Positions 32,297 through 42,352 of a stretch of DNA of 64,000 nt are shown here, piece by piece. Below the pieces are notes generated by a model. It had not been told where the DNA came from, made no database searches, and saw nothing but the letters and a program-made list of their open reading frames with translations. Position numbers and translations under genes: made by a program. This DNA comes from Dendrolimus kikuchii (Eukaryota; Arthropoda; Insecta; Lepidoptera; Lasiocampidae), in assembly GCA_019925095.2 (NCBI GenBank), contig CM034409.1, forward strand, positions 4,777,001-4,841,000, given 5' to 3'. Position 1 is the first letter of the stretch. Each line of letters begins with the position of its first letter.

Positions 32297-35200
32297 GTGA
32301 GTTACGTTAGTCCCGGTTGCAACATTAACAAAAACCAAATCGACTTTACACTAAAAACCAAAAAATAAATTATTAATCGACTTCTTTCTACAGCATTTAG
32401 AAGTCGGTGCCAAGTAAAACATAAAAGAACAACAGCAAAATATAGTATTGAAGTGAAACTTCTATATTGACGGGGTCTTAGGATTTTTCTGTCGAGAAAA
32501 TGCGATACGGCCGCGTAGAAGAGCGGTATAAATTTAGACTAGACGTGGTGAGAGGCGGCATAATATTAGAGTAGACTATCGATGTTGTTATTGGATCCGG
32601 ATCGAATTCAGTTTTTTTGTCTGATAAAATAAAATATGTTTAAATAAAAAATGCATTAATTAAAATGTACCCGACCTAACCAAACCATAATTAGCAGTAA
32701 ACCTGAGAAAAATCGAAATGTGTGCTGGGACTTATAGTAGAAGTGAAACTTCAACGGACAAGTGGAAAAACGAATGGCAACAAAATTTTAACCTAAAGTT
32801 TTACGGACAGGTTTTCAAATTGGACAAGTACATTAACAATCTGCCCGTAAAACTTCAAGTAAAAATTTTGTTGCGATTCGTTTTTCCACTTGTCCGTTGA
32901 AGTTTTGCTTCTACTATGTGTCCCAGCATACATTTTTTTTTATATTTTACTTATGACACCGACATCTAGATGTTGTAGAAAGTACTCGGTGAAGTCGCTT
33001 TTGTTTTTGATAAAAAAAATATTGTCTACTTTTTTTTGCGCAGATACTTGAATAGCTTTAGAAATAATATATTAAGCACCTGTAGAAATTGTACAATTGG
33101 CACGCGTATACGGGTATATTCGTACAAATTTGCCATCTCTAATTCCTTAGAATCCACTCATCAGATCCTGACGCGGTGACAATGGGGCCATCTCGATTTA
33201 GTGTCGCTTTTTCGTTTCATCGAGTTTCAAATCACAACTATTCCAAAGAAGTGTTACTCCAAAAATCCTGATCATTAAACTATTTGGCACATTCAACTCT
33301 TACGACGTCAATCCAGCATTTCTTGGGTCTATCCCATCTACGGAGATCTAGCGGAGGCAGCATGACCACACATTTGTTTCCCACATAACTAGTCGGGTCG
33401 GTTCCTACATCTTACTATTCGTCCACTTGCCTTGCCATCGGTTGAATTTTGACATAACTCTTATGATTCTCGTGCAGGAACGGAGAAAGAATACAATTTC
33501 CTGCGGCCGGGCAACCTGTCTAAGAGGCGACGAAACAACCCACAACCAGGTGACGAGGTATTTACCCGTCTGGATGGCTACTACCCCTAGTCAAGAGTAT
33601 GCCGCCATAACAACCTTTAGTTGTGTTCCGGCAATAGTTGCCAGGTTCCAGTCTCCTTTGAGAGGGCGATAGCAATGGTAACCTTTGGTGTTAGAAATGT
33701 CCATAGGACGATGGTAATCACTTTCCATCAGGTGGGCCATCTGCCTGTCTGCCAAATTCATGCAATAAAAAATAGGGCTCATATCAAATTTTAACCGATA
33801 GTAGACCAAATGAACTGTCGGAAAAATGGAATTGAAACTTGTAATTGTTAAAATAATGAAATTTATTGTAGGCGTACGTGATGTCCTGTAATGGTAACAA
33901 ATGTAATATGTATGTAATTAATAAATATATATAAACAAAGGGATGGTTATGTCTTGAACAACATTAGATGAATCATAAAACAAAACGTTTATGAAGTCGT
34001 GGAAGGCCACGACACACCTTCCATGATCAAATTGATCGTGTACAAGCAGAAGGTGATGTCAGGAGCCTTAAGAACAGACGAGCGTGCATGACAAGAGTTG
34101 TGAATGTCAAAGAAGCAAGTGAGGTGTGTAAGAATAAGCCTAAATGGCGCTCTGTTGTTCGTGCCTACCCCGCAAGGGAACTGGCGTGAAGTTATGTATG
34201 TATGTATAAAACAAAACATTTAACCATTTAAATGTTTTTTTAGATAATAAAAGTTCTTTTAGTATTAACATCAATTGGATCCACTGTGTTCCTGTATCAC
34301 ATGTACACAGATCTGTCGAGTATACCAAACACACCTGATATAGATCTTAACAAATGGTGGGGTCTAAACGACACGTCAGCTCAAGATACGTCGATAAGAC
34401 CGTATAGGATTATATTTTCTGAGGCAGTGAGTAATTAGTTGTTTTATCTAATCATTAATTCATTATTTTAATCCCATTGCATTGTTTAAATAGACTATTA
34501 TAATACAATAGTGGGCCTGGTCAACGTTATCTTGCCCTGAAAAAATAAATAAGTAATACCCATCTAGAGATTGCAGTCCCTGGATCAAAACCATCCAGTA
34601 CTCTGCCCAAACACACAAAAATTTCATGAAATACGGCCCAATTTAGATCCAGTTCATAACGTCGGTTTCATCAAATTTCTATCAATTTTATCCGTGCAGG
34701 AACGAAGAAAGAATACAATTTCCTGCGGCCTGGCGGCCTGTCGTAAGAGGCGACTAAACAACCCACAGCCAGGTGGTAGGGTATTTGCTCGACTGGATGG
34801 CGACAACCCCTGGTCTAGAGTATGCCGTCATAACAACCTTGTGTTGTGTTCCAGCATTAGTGACCAGGTTCCAGTCTCCCTTAAGAGAGCAGCAGCGCAT
34901 TTGTAGCACCTTTGGTGTTGCAAATGTCCATAGGCGATGGTAACCGCTTCCCATCAAGTGGGCCGTCTTCCTGTTTGCTGAACTCCTGCAATAAAAATAA
35001 AAAAAACAAAATTGGTTTGTAATTATATTAAGTTGCGTACTCACTTGCGAGCCGTAACCGTTAAGGTCTCTGCCTACTGCAGCGTATTATACCGTGAGGT
35101 CAAGGCGAGTGTGCTCGCAACGAACCGACAAAGCGAAGAATTTCGGCGTACATATTAAAGAACGTTACTGTATCCGCTCGGCAACAGTTACGGCTCGCAG

Positions 35201-38200
35201 ATGGGTACGCAGCTTAACATGCATACATATATCACAATGTTCACAAAAAAAAAGTTGCAAGGTCCTTTACTGATGCGGACTATTAATTACTATTTTGCCA
35301 GGTGGTAGGGCAATTGCTCGACTGGATGACTACCACCCCTGGTCTAAAGTATGTCGCCATAACAATCTTGAGTTGTGTTCCGGCATTAGTGGCCAGGTTC
35401 CAGTCTCCCTTAAGAGAGCAGCAGCGCATTTGTAGCACCTTTGGTGTTGCAAATGTCCATAGGCGAAGGTGACCGGTTTCCATCAAGTGGGCCGTCTGCC
35501 TGTCTGCTGAACTCCTGCATTAAAAAAAAAACTGTATAGTGTATATTATATAGTGTATATAATAGTATTATTATCTATATAAATAAAATTGAAGTGTTGG
35601 TTTGTCATGTCAAAATAACAGATTTTTACTAAATGTTTATGAAATTATATACGGTATTTATATAAAAAAACGTGTGCGTCTCGGGACGCCCGACAGAAAT
35701 GATAACTTAAACTAATCTAAGTTGAACTATTTAATATTAAAATTGTTTAATTTAAGAAAAACTTAGGTTATTACATATGTTATGTATATTAATGTGATAA
35801 TGTACAGAAAGATTATTTATTAATAAAATATTTTATTGATTATAAAATATATTTTATTCTTATTTACAATTCTTGAATATGTACATAAGGATTTTGTGTA
35901 TGTACATTATCAGTATCATTATTTAATCTAATTACCGAAATACGGCTAACGTTGTGGGTTAGAGTGAGAGAGGAGGAGCCTGCCTACCGCTGCCGTATGC
36001 GTGAGAGAAAGGGAACCAGACAGACTAGCACCGTAACGCGTTACGTAACGAAGCGGTTTACCCTCCCATAAGAAGTTATCACTTCAAAAATCCATTTTTA
36101 AATTTTTTGTCATGTGTCCGTTTGTTCCGGCTAATCTCTGAAACGGTTGAACCGAGTTTGACTGAGAAGGAGTTATTTACGCTACTTTAAAAATAAATCC
36201 ACGTGGATAAAATTGCGGGCACAGCTAGTATATTAATAAATAATTAATATCTTTCATATCACTGTCTATAGTATTCAAATTCAGTGACCAATTTCCAGAT
36301 GCAAGAAGAAATCCGAGCATTATTCGAGGAACATCGTCGTGCAAATAGAAAGATCAAAAGTTTCGAAGACACAGCCTGGGCTTATGGGGTACATTCTGAT
36401 GCTTTCGCTCAATTTTTTGCCTATTGGCTATTTACATACAGTTTCCGACATAGAGAGAGGTTCTTGAATCAGTTCGAGCATTTTAAAACGAATATACAGG
36501 GTTTGGATATACATTTTATGAGGGTCAAGCCGAAAGTAGAAAAGGATGTCAAGGTATGTATAATGTATTGTCCAACAAAGAGGTAGAGACTTTTGGAAAA
36601 ATACAAGTGGTAGAACTAATAATATTACTTTTAACCAAAATAAGTCTGAAGAAGATCCTCTAGGTGGTTCTTGAGATATAGAATATTTTCGATTCTTTTA
36701 AGTAACTATACCTGATGTTTTTATATAAATTAATACATTACAAAGTAGATTGTCCTCGACTACTAAATAGAGTCAACTTCAGAGTGCCTGCTAACTATCC
36801 CCGCTCACGCATCACTATCTTTAGTCCACCTTTGCGCAAGACAGTCTTAGGCAGCACTTCACCCATTCCACGAATGATTAAAGTATACAACAAATATAGC
36901 TCCACTTTAGATATATTTGCCAATTCACTACCTAAGTTTCGCCGAATATTGCACAATATGCTTCCATCTAATACTTTATAATTATCATTACTAACTTACT
37001 TCTTATTTTTTATTTTTTTATAATCCTCATTTACTCGTATATTATAAATGTGTGCTTGCGTATTTACATAAATTTGTGTCTAAATTTGTTTATCCTAATT
37101 TTATCTAATTTTTTTTTTCTTTCTCACAACCTAAGCTGTGTTTGTTTGTAATAGGTTACACACTAACCTTAGTATTGTACTTTTAAATTGTCTCCTACAA
37201 TGTTATGGTGTAGTAACTGTAAACAAACCAAATAAATAAATAAATAAATAAACTATAAATATGTACAGGTGTTATCTATATAGAAAAATCTCTAAAATTG
37301 ACATACTTGAGTATGAATGAATTACAACAGTTATACCTATAGTTCACTATAAACTAAAGCCTAGATAAAGGGTCTGTGCAGGAACGGAGAAAGAGTGCTC
37401 ATTCTTGCCGGGCCGGGCGGCAGATCATAACAAGCCACAAATCAATCCAGATTCAGATGGCAGGGCATGTACCCATCTGGATGGCCACAACTCCTGGTCT
37501 AGATTATGCTGCCATATCGATTTTGAGTTGTGTCTTAGCATCTGTGGCCCAGTGGCCTCCTTACGAGGCCGGCAACACATTGGCAGCACCTTTGGTGTGG
37601 CACATGTCGTTAGGCCAGGATATTTTCCATTAATTCTAGCTTTAGAAAATAATTCTGTAGTGGAATACTTACAAGTCAATAGATTATAGATGGCGGTGTA
37701 CAATAATTGAGGTTGCAAAAGCTTCCCGGAACGTACAAATAATATTAGATTTAGAGAGTCCCTATTTGTAGGACGAGCGAGACGGAATGCTCCTCCGTCT
37801 CAATGGAAAATCGTCTAGGTCCTATCTACTATCTTTGAAAATTTGTAAATATTTTTTGTACGTTTCGGGGATGGTTTGCGACCTCAATTATTGTACAATG
37901 CCATCTATTGGCTTGTAAGTGTTCCACTACAATACAGCGTAATAGAACATAACGTATAATTATTCTTTTTTTCTCAAAAACTACAAAATGGTATTGCAAA
38001 TGACGAGGACTCGTATGTTTTATGTATTAGTACAGTTAGTAACAAATGTGCCTTTTCAGGTAGTACCTTTGCTTCTTCTTCATGGATGGCCGGGGTCTGT
38101 AAGAGAATTTTATGAAGCCATACCCCATTTGACCACCTCGAAACCTGGATACGACTTTGTCTTTGAAGTTATTGCACCTAGTTTACCTGGATTTGCGTAT

Positions 38201-41200
38201 TCTCAGGTACGATTTTTAATTCATTAGCACTGTTAATAACGTTTTTATCAAGTAGAATTCATCATCGACACCTTTAGACCTGTGAATTGGGCACGCTTTG
38301 AGTTCTGCGGGACTTCACCTGAAGCGATCTTTCTACTAAAATAACCAATGGTGTTCCTGCAGCGCTCAGCCTGAATGGGCGTTGGCCAGCAAAAGCCAGC
38401 CCATCCTTAACTGGAGAGGTCATACCTCCAGAGTAATGTAAGTCTCTCTTAGCCGACAGACTGTGAATAGCAAAGGTTAATGGTAAGCCTGCCAAAATTT
38501 TTGCAGTTTCGGAATATGATACTATTAAGCATGAAAGTCTTTCATGCTACTAAAGTATTGTTTGGAGTTGAAACACTATAGTGATAGAGTCATTTCTTTA
38601 ATATCTACTTCTTTCTTCGCATTTGTATTTTATACATTGGTCATACCTGTAATTCTAATAATGATTGCGAAGCTGGCAAACAGGTAGACAGTCTATTTAA
38701 TGGAAAGTGGTTAGCGTCACCTATAGACGTTTAGAACCCTAGAAGGCGAATCCAACGCATTACCACCTTTAAGGTGGGATATCGGCGATGGGAAGCACGG
38801 CATGGGACGAAGAATGGAATAGAGAGATAGAATAGGGAAGATGAGATAGGAGAAGAGGAAAGTGGCCATCGAAATTCGGATTTATAGTAACAATATGAAC
38901 AATTGAACAGTAAATCAGAAAAACCGTCTCTGCTAAGTATTACAAAACTTTCTACTGATAAGAGTGTGTATTATAATAATTTCAGGCAACAACAAAACCA
39001 GGTCTGACTCCGTTACATATAGCAGTGATTATGAGAAATTTAATGCATAGACTTGGCTTCAAACAATACTTCGTCCAAGGTGGCGATTATGGCCATGCAA
39101 TTGGTTCAAACATGGCCACACTTTTCCCTGAAGAAGTTCTTGGTTTCCACACATCTATGCCAGTAAACTTTTCGAAGTTGGCTGTGTTAACTTTGATTGT
39201 TGGTGAAGTTTGGCCAACGTTAGTCGGCGGGGAGTTTTCGGATAAAATGTACCCTTTAAACCAAAAATTGAAGTTTTATTTGGAGGAGACGGGTTATATG
39301 CATCTGCAGGGTACAAAACCTGATACAATCGGTAAGAATAAAACCTGCTGTCTGTAAGAACAACGAATAAAATAATATCAAATTTGATCATTTATAAAAA
39401 TCTATTTAAAAAAAATTCAAATGTAAAATTGAATTTAAATGATGGAAGAAGAACTTTAGAAATGACAATGTTACTTCAATATGTTGCGTTGTTCTTGCTG
39501 CGTTCGTAACTATATATCAACATAATAGGTATAGTAACAATTCGTAGTAATAGAACGTATTCTGCGTTTTTTTTTTTTTTTATTGCAGGAGATCAGTAGA
39601 CAGGCAGACGGCTCACTTGATGGAAAGCGGTTACCATCGCCTATGGACATTTGCAACAGCAAAGTTGCTACAAATGTGCCGCTGCTCTCTTAAGGGAGAC
39701 TGGAACCTGGTCACTAATGCCGGAACACAACTCAAGGTTGTTATGGCGACATACTTTAGACCAGGGATGGTAGCCATCCAGTCGGGCAAATGCCCTACCA
39801 CCTGGCGCGTTTATGGAGATTTGTTAATAGTTTTAACTATTACAAAAAAAATCTGACAAGTATGTATCGAACATGGAAGGAAGGTTTTGGTAAAAATAAA
39901 TTAATTTAAAATGGGCTTGAATTAGAATCACTTCAAGAGATTAACTGTGTCTGGGTTGATTCATACATACTTTAAAATAGTTCTGCGTATTTCGTTTATT
40001 TCTGCTTACTGAGTAAAATTTGTATCAGAACCTGGTCACTGGTGTCAGCAACCCATTTCTTTTTCTTAAATTTGTGAGTTAGTCCATTTTGCATAGCTCC
40101 GCCAACTTTAAGATGTGTACTGAAGTATACTCGAAAAGTGCTATCTTTTATAATAAATCTGTACAGGGTTTGAGTGTGCACGGTAATTTAAACAATCATG
40201 GGGGCTAATTTGGACCAGAACATTCCAAAAAGACAACTCTTAATATTTTGTCTATCTGTAAGATCATTGTGTGAAAACTACTGAACGGTTTTAAATGAAA
40301 CTCAACACAGAGCTAGCTTATACAGGATGTATCAACATTTAGGATACTTTTTACCCCGATAAATGATGGGTTTCTATAGAATAGATGATTAAGTAAAAAG
40401 GGAATGCTGCGGTTCCATTTTTTGGTGTCGCTGTTGCAATTCACTACCAAAAACGTCGTCGTCGTGGAAATGCGAATGTAGATTCGTTGGTACAGAACCA
40501 CTACAAAAATTTATCAAAACGTCTCACGGACTCTTCCAGCGATCAGAGGGCTGGTGTCTATCTCGGACAACAGATCAGTATGAAAATCCAGCGAGGAAAC
40601 GTAGACAGCCTTCTGGGCACCTTACCTGTAGAAGACGGTGCTCTAGGCTCAGTATTCTACTTATAGTCTTGAGAGACTATGGGTAGAACAAAAAAGTTTT
40701 CTTTTATTTTATTAGTTTCAAAAGACATTGTAATTAATTTGTTATTTATCGTATTAATGTATCTTTGTTTGAGATTAGTTATATAATATAAAAGGTTTTT
40801 TTTTCAGGTATTGCTCTCCTAGACTCTCCAGTAGCTTTAGCCAACTACATTCTTGACAGATTCATGATCTTCACCAACTATGAGAACAAATTGAAACCTG
40901 ATGGTGGTCTAGAAACATATTACTCCTATGACAAACTGATCGACAACATCATGCTGTACTGGTCAACTAACAGTATAATAACTTCCTTAAGGCTTTATAA
41001 GGAATGTTTAAGTAATGCCGATGAAGAACAAATTATGGGGCGGTAAGGCATTGAAGTGATCTTACATCCTATCTTTACTTAGTTTCTTTTTGTTAAGGAC
41101 CACTCAATCAATAGATCTTAAGAATAATTTCAAGGAAAATTGGTTTGAACAAAACCTGTTGAGTTGTGTCTAAGAAATGGAGTATTTTCGATTGTATTTT

Positions 41201-42330
41201 TAGGATTTCTTGAGTTTCCTAGCTACTTTGTAGTGAGTCAATCATTGTCCCCTACTGGACGTATGTTTCGTCAAGTTTGTTCCACTTTCCCCGGTCCTCC
41301 GCTGCTCTCATCCAGCCCCCACAGGTAACTTTGCGCAGATCATCGGTCCATCGGGCTGGAGAGCGTCTTACACTACGTTTGCTGAAACGCGGTCTCCACG
41401 CAAGGCTCGTTTGCTCCATCGACCATCAGTCCTTTTTTTTATAGCGCAGGGGAATGTCTTTGGACGGTATCCTCGTGATTTTCGGGAGAAGGGCCAATTG
41501 CTGCGCAGAAGCATGTATCGAGGGTGTACAGGACTCTCAGCAACTGGTTCTCCACGCTAGCTTCAAACAGAAGCAGTCGCGAGAAACCGATCCAGCTGCA
41601 AGAATTTTTTCCCGTACCCGCGCAGATTGCATTATGACAAAGCTAAGCAAGCTTTTTATCCGTGCAGGAACGGAGAAAGAATACAATTTCCTGCGGCCGG
41701 GCAGCCTGTCGTAAGAGGCGACTTAACAACCGACAGCCAGGTGGTAGGGCATTTGCCCGACTGGATGGCTACCACCCCTAGTTTAAAGTATGTCGCCATA
41801 ACAACCTTGAGTTGTGTTCCGGCATTAGTGACCAGGTTCCAGTCTCCCTTAAGAGAGCAGCAGCGCATTTGTAGCAACTTTGGTGTTGCAAATGTCCATA
41901 GGCGATGGTAACCGCTTTCCATCAAGTGGGCCGTCTGCCTGTATGCTGATCTCCAGCAATAAAAAGACCACTCTGGGGCCGATCCCAAGCACCCAGATCA
42001 TATTAAATAATGGAAAATTCGTTTACAAAATTTACAATCTGTATTGCTTGAGGTAAGCCGACAAAGGCTTCGCCCATTCAACCACAGTCACCAACAATAA
42101 ATCAATGTTTTCAATATTTCAGAATACCCACAAAAGTTCCGACTTGGGCACTTCGAACCAAGTACGAATTGGTCCACCAACCAGATTTTATCCTCAAGTG
42201 GAAATATTCCAACCTCGTTGGAGCTTCAAACTGGGATTTTGGAGGTCATTTTGCTGCCTTCGAAAAACCTGAAAAGTTTGCTGATGATGTATTTAAAGGT
42301 GTTAGAGAAATGTTAAAGCTTAATGAATAA
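32198..42330 (+). CDS. Jheh: Juvenile hormone epoxide hydrolase-like microsomal epoxide hydrolase (7 exons)
   Basis: Epoxide hydrolase of the microsomal/JHEH alpha/beta-hydrolase family (EC 3.3.2.9 type). It would open the JH 10,11-epoxide to the diol at the endoplasmic reticulum and may also act on xenobiotic epoxides. Join: 32198-32296, 34244-34426, 36299-36553, 38060-38206, 38986-39331, 40808-41042, 42123-42330, giving 490 aa. All introns are GT-AG and the phases fit (0,0,0,0,1,2). Residues 1-33 are Lys-rich and unusual. A hydrophobic anchor spans about 35-52, then DLNKWWG (family N-terminal domain). HGWPG 187-191 is the oxyanion-hole loop. Asp262 in GGDYG is the nucleophile, with Tyr in place of the usual Trp next to it. 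Tyr332 (GYMH) and Tyr407 (RLYKE) are the lid tyrosines, Glu437 the acid and His464 in GGHFAAFE the base. An AATAAA overlaps the stop, and an ATTAAA lies at 42497. Exact substrate is inferred. Confidence 0.9.
32370..33190. repeat. Repeat family I around a MITE, intron 1
   Basis: Blocks 'tcgacttctttctacagca', 'ggtgccaagtaaaacataaaa', 'tacttgaatagctt' and 'cactcatcagatcctgac' recur in order at 48290-48620 (and partly 48690-48835). In this copy a 220-bp palindrome (32716-32935) is inserted in the middle. Confidence 0.55.
32716..32935. mobile_element. MITE-like long palindrome, intron 1
   Basis: Arms of about 95-100 bp are inverted: left 'gtgctgggacttatagtagaag', right in complement 'tgctgggacacatagtagaag'. 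Both continue CTTCAACGGACAAGTGGAAA. The whole element can fold into a hairpin. The 60-aa frame at 32718-32900 is a translation of the palindrome. Confidence 0.85.
33471..33772 (+). repeat. SINE-A copy 11, intron 1, diverged
   Basis: CGTGCAGGAACGGAGAAAGA ... AATTCATGCAATAAAAAA. Sense to the gene, with several changes and small indels. Confidence 0.85.
33992..34207 (+). mobile_element. RTE tail in intron 1
   Basis: From 'gaagtcgtggaaggccacgac' to GTGAAGTTATGTATGTATG. Flanked by a 17-bp duplication ATAAAACAAAACnTTTA (33975-33991 and 34206-34222) with one mismatch. It ends 37 bp upstream of exon 2. Confidence 0.87.
34244..34426 (+). CDS. Jheh-like exon 2
   Basis: 61 codons after TTTTTTTAG. Hydrophobic IIKVLLVLTSIGSTVFLYHM anchor, then DIDLNKWWG and DTSIRPYRIIF, the hallmark N-terminal EH motifs. 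Donor GCA|GTGAGT. Confidence 0.88.
34511..34645 (-). mobile_element. Helitron fragment, intron 2
   Basis: 'cctggtcaacgttatcttgcc' then 'ctgaaaaaataaataa' matches the reverse 3' part of the 7599/4888 family. The CTAG is lost. Confidence 0.5.
34690..35007 (+). repeat. SINE-A copy 12, intron 2
   Basis: ATCCGTGCAGGAACGAAGAA ... AACTCCTGCAATAAAAATAA. Full length, sense to the gene. Confidence 0.9.
35297..35531 (+). repeat. SINE-A copy 13, intron 2, truncated at GCCAGG
   Basis: Starts GCCAGGTGGTAGGGCAATTG and ends CTCCTGCATTAAAAAAAAA. One of four copies sharing this 5' boundary. Confidence 0.88.
35574..36228 (+). mobile_element. Helitron with nested element, intron 2
   Basis: Starts A|TCTATATAAATAAAATTGAA and ends GGGCACAGCTAG|T, so both ends and the A/T insertion site are canonical. 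About 420 bp in the middle (35670-36096) belong to family E. The outer Helitron would be about 230 bp. Confidence 0.75.
35670..36096 (-). mobile_element. Family E element nested in Helitron
   Basis: Matches 63068-63488 in reverse. Contains 'gcgtctcgggacgcccgacag', inner inverted repeats AAATGATAACTT and AAGTTATCACTTC, and the palindromic GTAACGCGTTACGTAAC block. No coding capacity. Confidence 0.7.
36299..36553 (+). CDS. Jheh-like exon 3
   Basis: 85 codons from MQEEIRALFEEHRRANRKIK to GLDIHFMRVKPKVEKDVK, donor AAG|GTATGT. The acceptor TTTCCAG|ATG gives the continuous family reading (FSEA-MQEEIRALF). An upstream alternative TAG at 36271 would add about nine residues. The block FLNQFEHFKTNIQGLDIHF is diagnostic. 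Confidence 0.9.
36715..37251 (+). mobile_element. LINE tail, intron 3
   Basis: The 88-aa frame MFLYKLIHYKVDCPRLLNRV ... SSTLDIFANSLPKFRRILHN is the generic tail of a CR1/Jockey-type reverse-transcriptase protein. It is followed by an AT-rich 3' UTR ending (AATA)n. Not a host exon. Confidence 0.7.
37372..37620 (+). repeat. SINE-A copy 14, intron 3, old subfamily
   Basis: TGTGCAGGAACGGAGAAAGA, then strongly diverged ('ggcagggcatgtacccatc', 'tctggatggccacaactcctgg', 'gcagcacctttggtgtggca'). No 3' tail. Confidence 0.7.
37657..37933. mobile_element. MITE-G, near-complete, intron 3
   Basis: Terminal inverted repeats of about 80 bp: left TGTAGTGGAATACTTACAAG, right in complement TGTAGTGGAACACTTACAAG. 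Both continue through 'gtacaataattgaggt'. The core holds 'gagacggaatgctcctccgt'. Partial relative at 6430. Confidence 0.85.
38060..38206 (+). CDS. Jheh-like exon 4
   Basis: 49 codons, VVPLLLLHGWPGSVREFYEA ... VIAPSLPGFAYSQ. Acceptor CCTTTTCAG|GTA and donor CAG|GTACGA. Contains the HGWPG oxyanion loop. Confidence 0.92.
38670..38885 (-). repeat. Family C relic, intron 4
   Basis: 'ggtagacagtctatttaatgg' then 'tagaatagggaagatgagat'. It resembles the reverse of 52800-53125. Strongly decayed. Confidence 0.5.
38986..39331 (+). CDS. Jheh-like exon 5
   Basis: 115 codons plus 1 nt. ATTKPGLTPLHIAVIMRNLM, then QGGDYGHAIGSNMATLFPEE with the nucleophile Asp, then the cap region to GYMHLQGTKPDTIG. Acceptor ATTTCAG, donor G|GTAAGA. 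Confidence 0.92.
39567..39806 (-). repeat. SINE-A copy 16, antisense in intron 5
   Basis: Poly(T)16, then ATTGCAGGAGATCAGTAG, ending CTACCACCTGGC at the shared boundary. GCGTTT occurs on both sides (39564 and 39807). In the sense of the gene, this supplies a long pyrimidine tract and TTGCAG. Confidence 0.88.
40440..40672 (+). pseudogene. Retroelement C-terminal fragment, intron 5
   Basis: One frame reads LSKRLTDSSSDQRAGVYLGQ, then QISMKIQRGNVDSLLGTLPV, then LGSVFYL, stop. Same motif as 8476-8778. Confidence 0.55.
40808..41042 (+). CDS. Jheh-like exon 6
   Basis: IALLDSPVALANYILDRFMI ... DKLIDNIMLYWSTNSIITSL ... ending MG plus 2 nt of an Arg codon. Acceptor TTTTTTTCAG, donor CG|GTAAGG. Confidence 0.92.
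41215..41432 (-). mobile_element. RTE-type LINE tail of another family, intron 6
   Basis: The reverse strand reads SLAWRPRFSKRSVRRSPARW, then TDDLRKVTCGGWMRAAEDRG, then KWNKLDETYVQ, stop. This is the conserved end of another RTE-group endonuclease/reverse-transcriptase family. Decayed. Confidence 0.65.
41433..41640 (-). repeat. Retroposon 3' UTR-like segment, intron 6
   Basis: Poly(T) then 'agcgcaggggaatgtctttgg', similar in style to the reverse R1-clade 3' ends at 5752 and 14350. The 86-aa frame is a shadow. Confidence 0.35.
41658..41965 (+). repeat. SINE-A copy 17, intron 6
   Basis: ATCCGTGCAGGAACGGAGAA ... ATCTCCAGCAATAAAAAGA. Full length, sense to the gene. Confidence 0.9.
41966..42100 (-). 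repeat. tRNA-derived SINE-D fragment, intron 6
   Basis: 'ccactctggggccgatccca' and 'aaggcttcgcccattcaacca' match 52490-52646, but the B-box part is deleted. Ends 22 bp before exon 7. Confidence 0.6.
42123..42330 (+). CDS. Jheh-like exon 7 with stop
   Basis: IPTKVPTWALRTKYELVHQP, then NWDFGGHFAAFEKPEKFADD, ending LKLNE-TAA. Carries the catalytic Glu and His. The stop is at 42328-42330 and a Helitron begins 23 bp later, so the 3' UTR probably runs into it. Confidence 0.92.
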
Positions 42331-42352
42331 ATAAGTTGATTTTAGTTTATCT

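Noticed and set aside
36715..36981. 88-aa frame as a possible extra exon of the epoxide hydrolase
   Set aside because: The sequence is the tail of a non-LTR reverse transcriptase with an (AATA)n end. Exons 3 and 4 already join without a gap in the family alignment.
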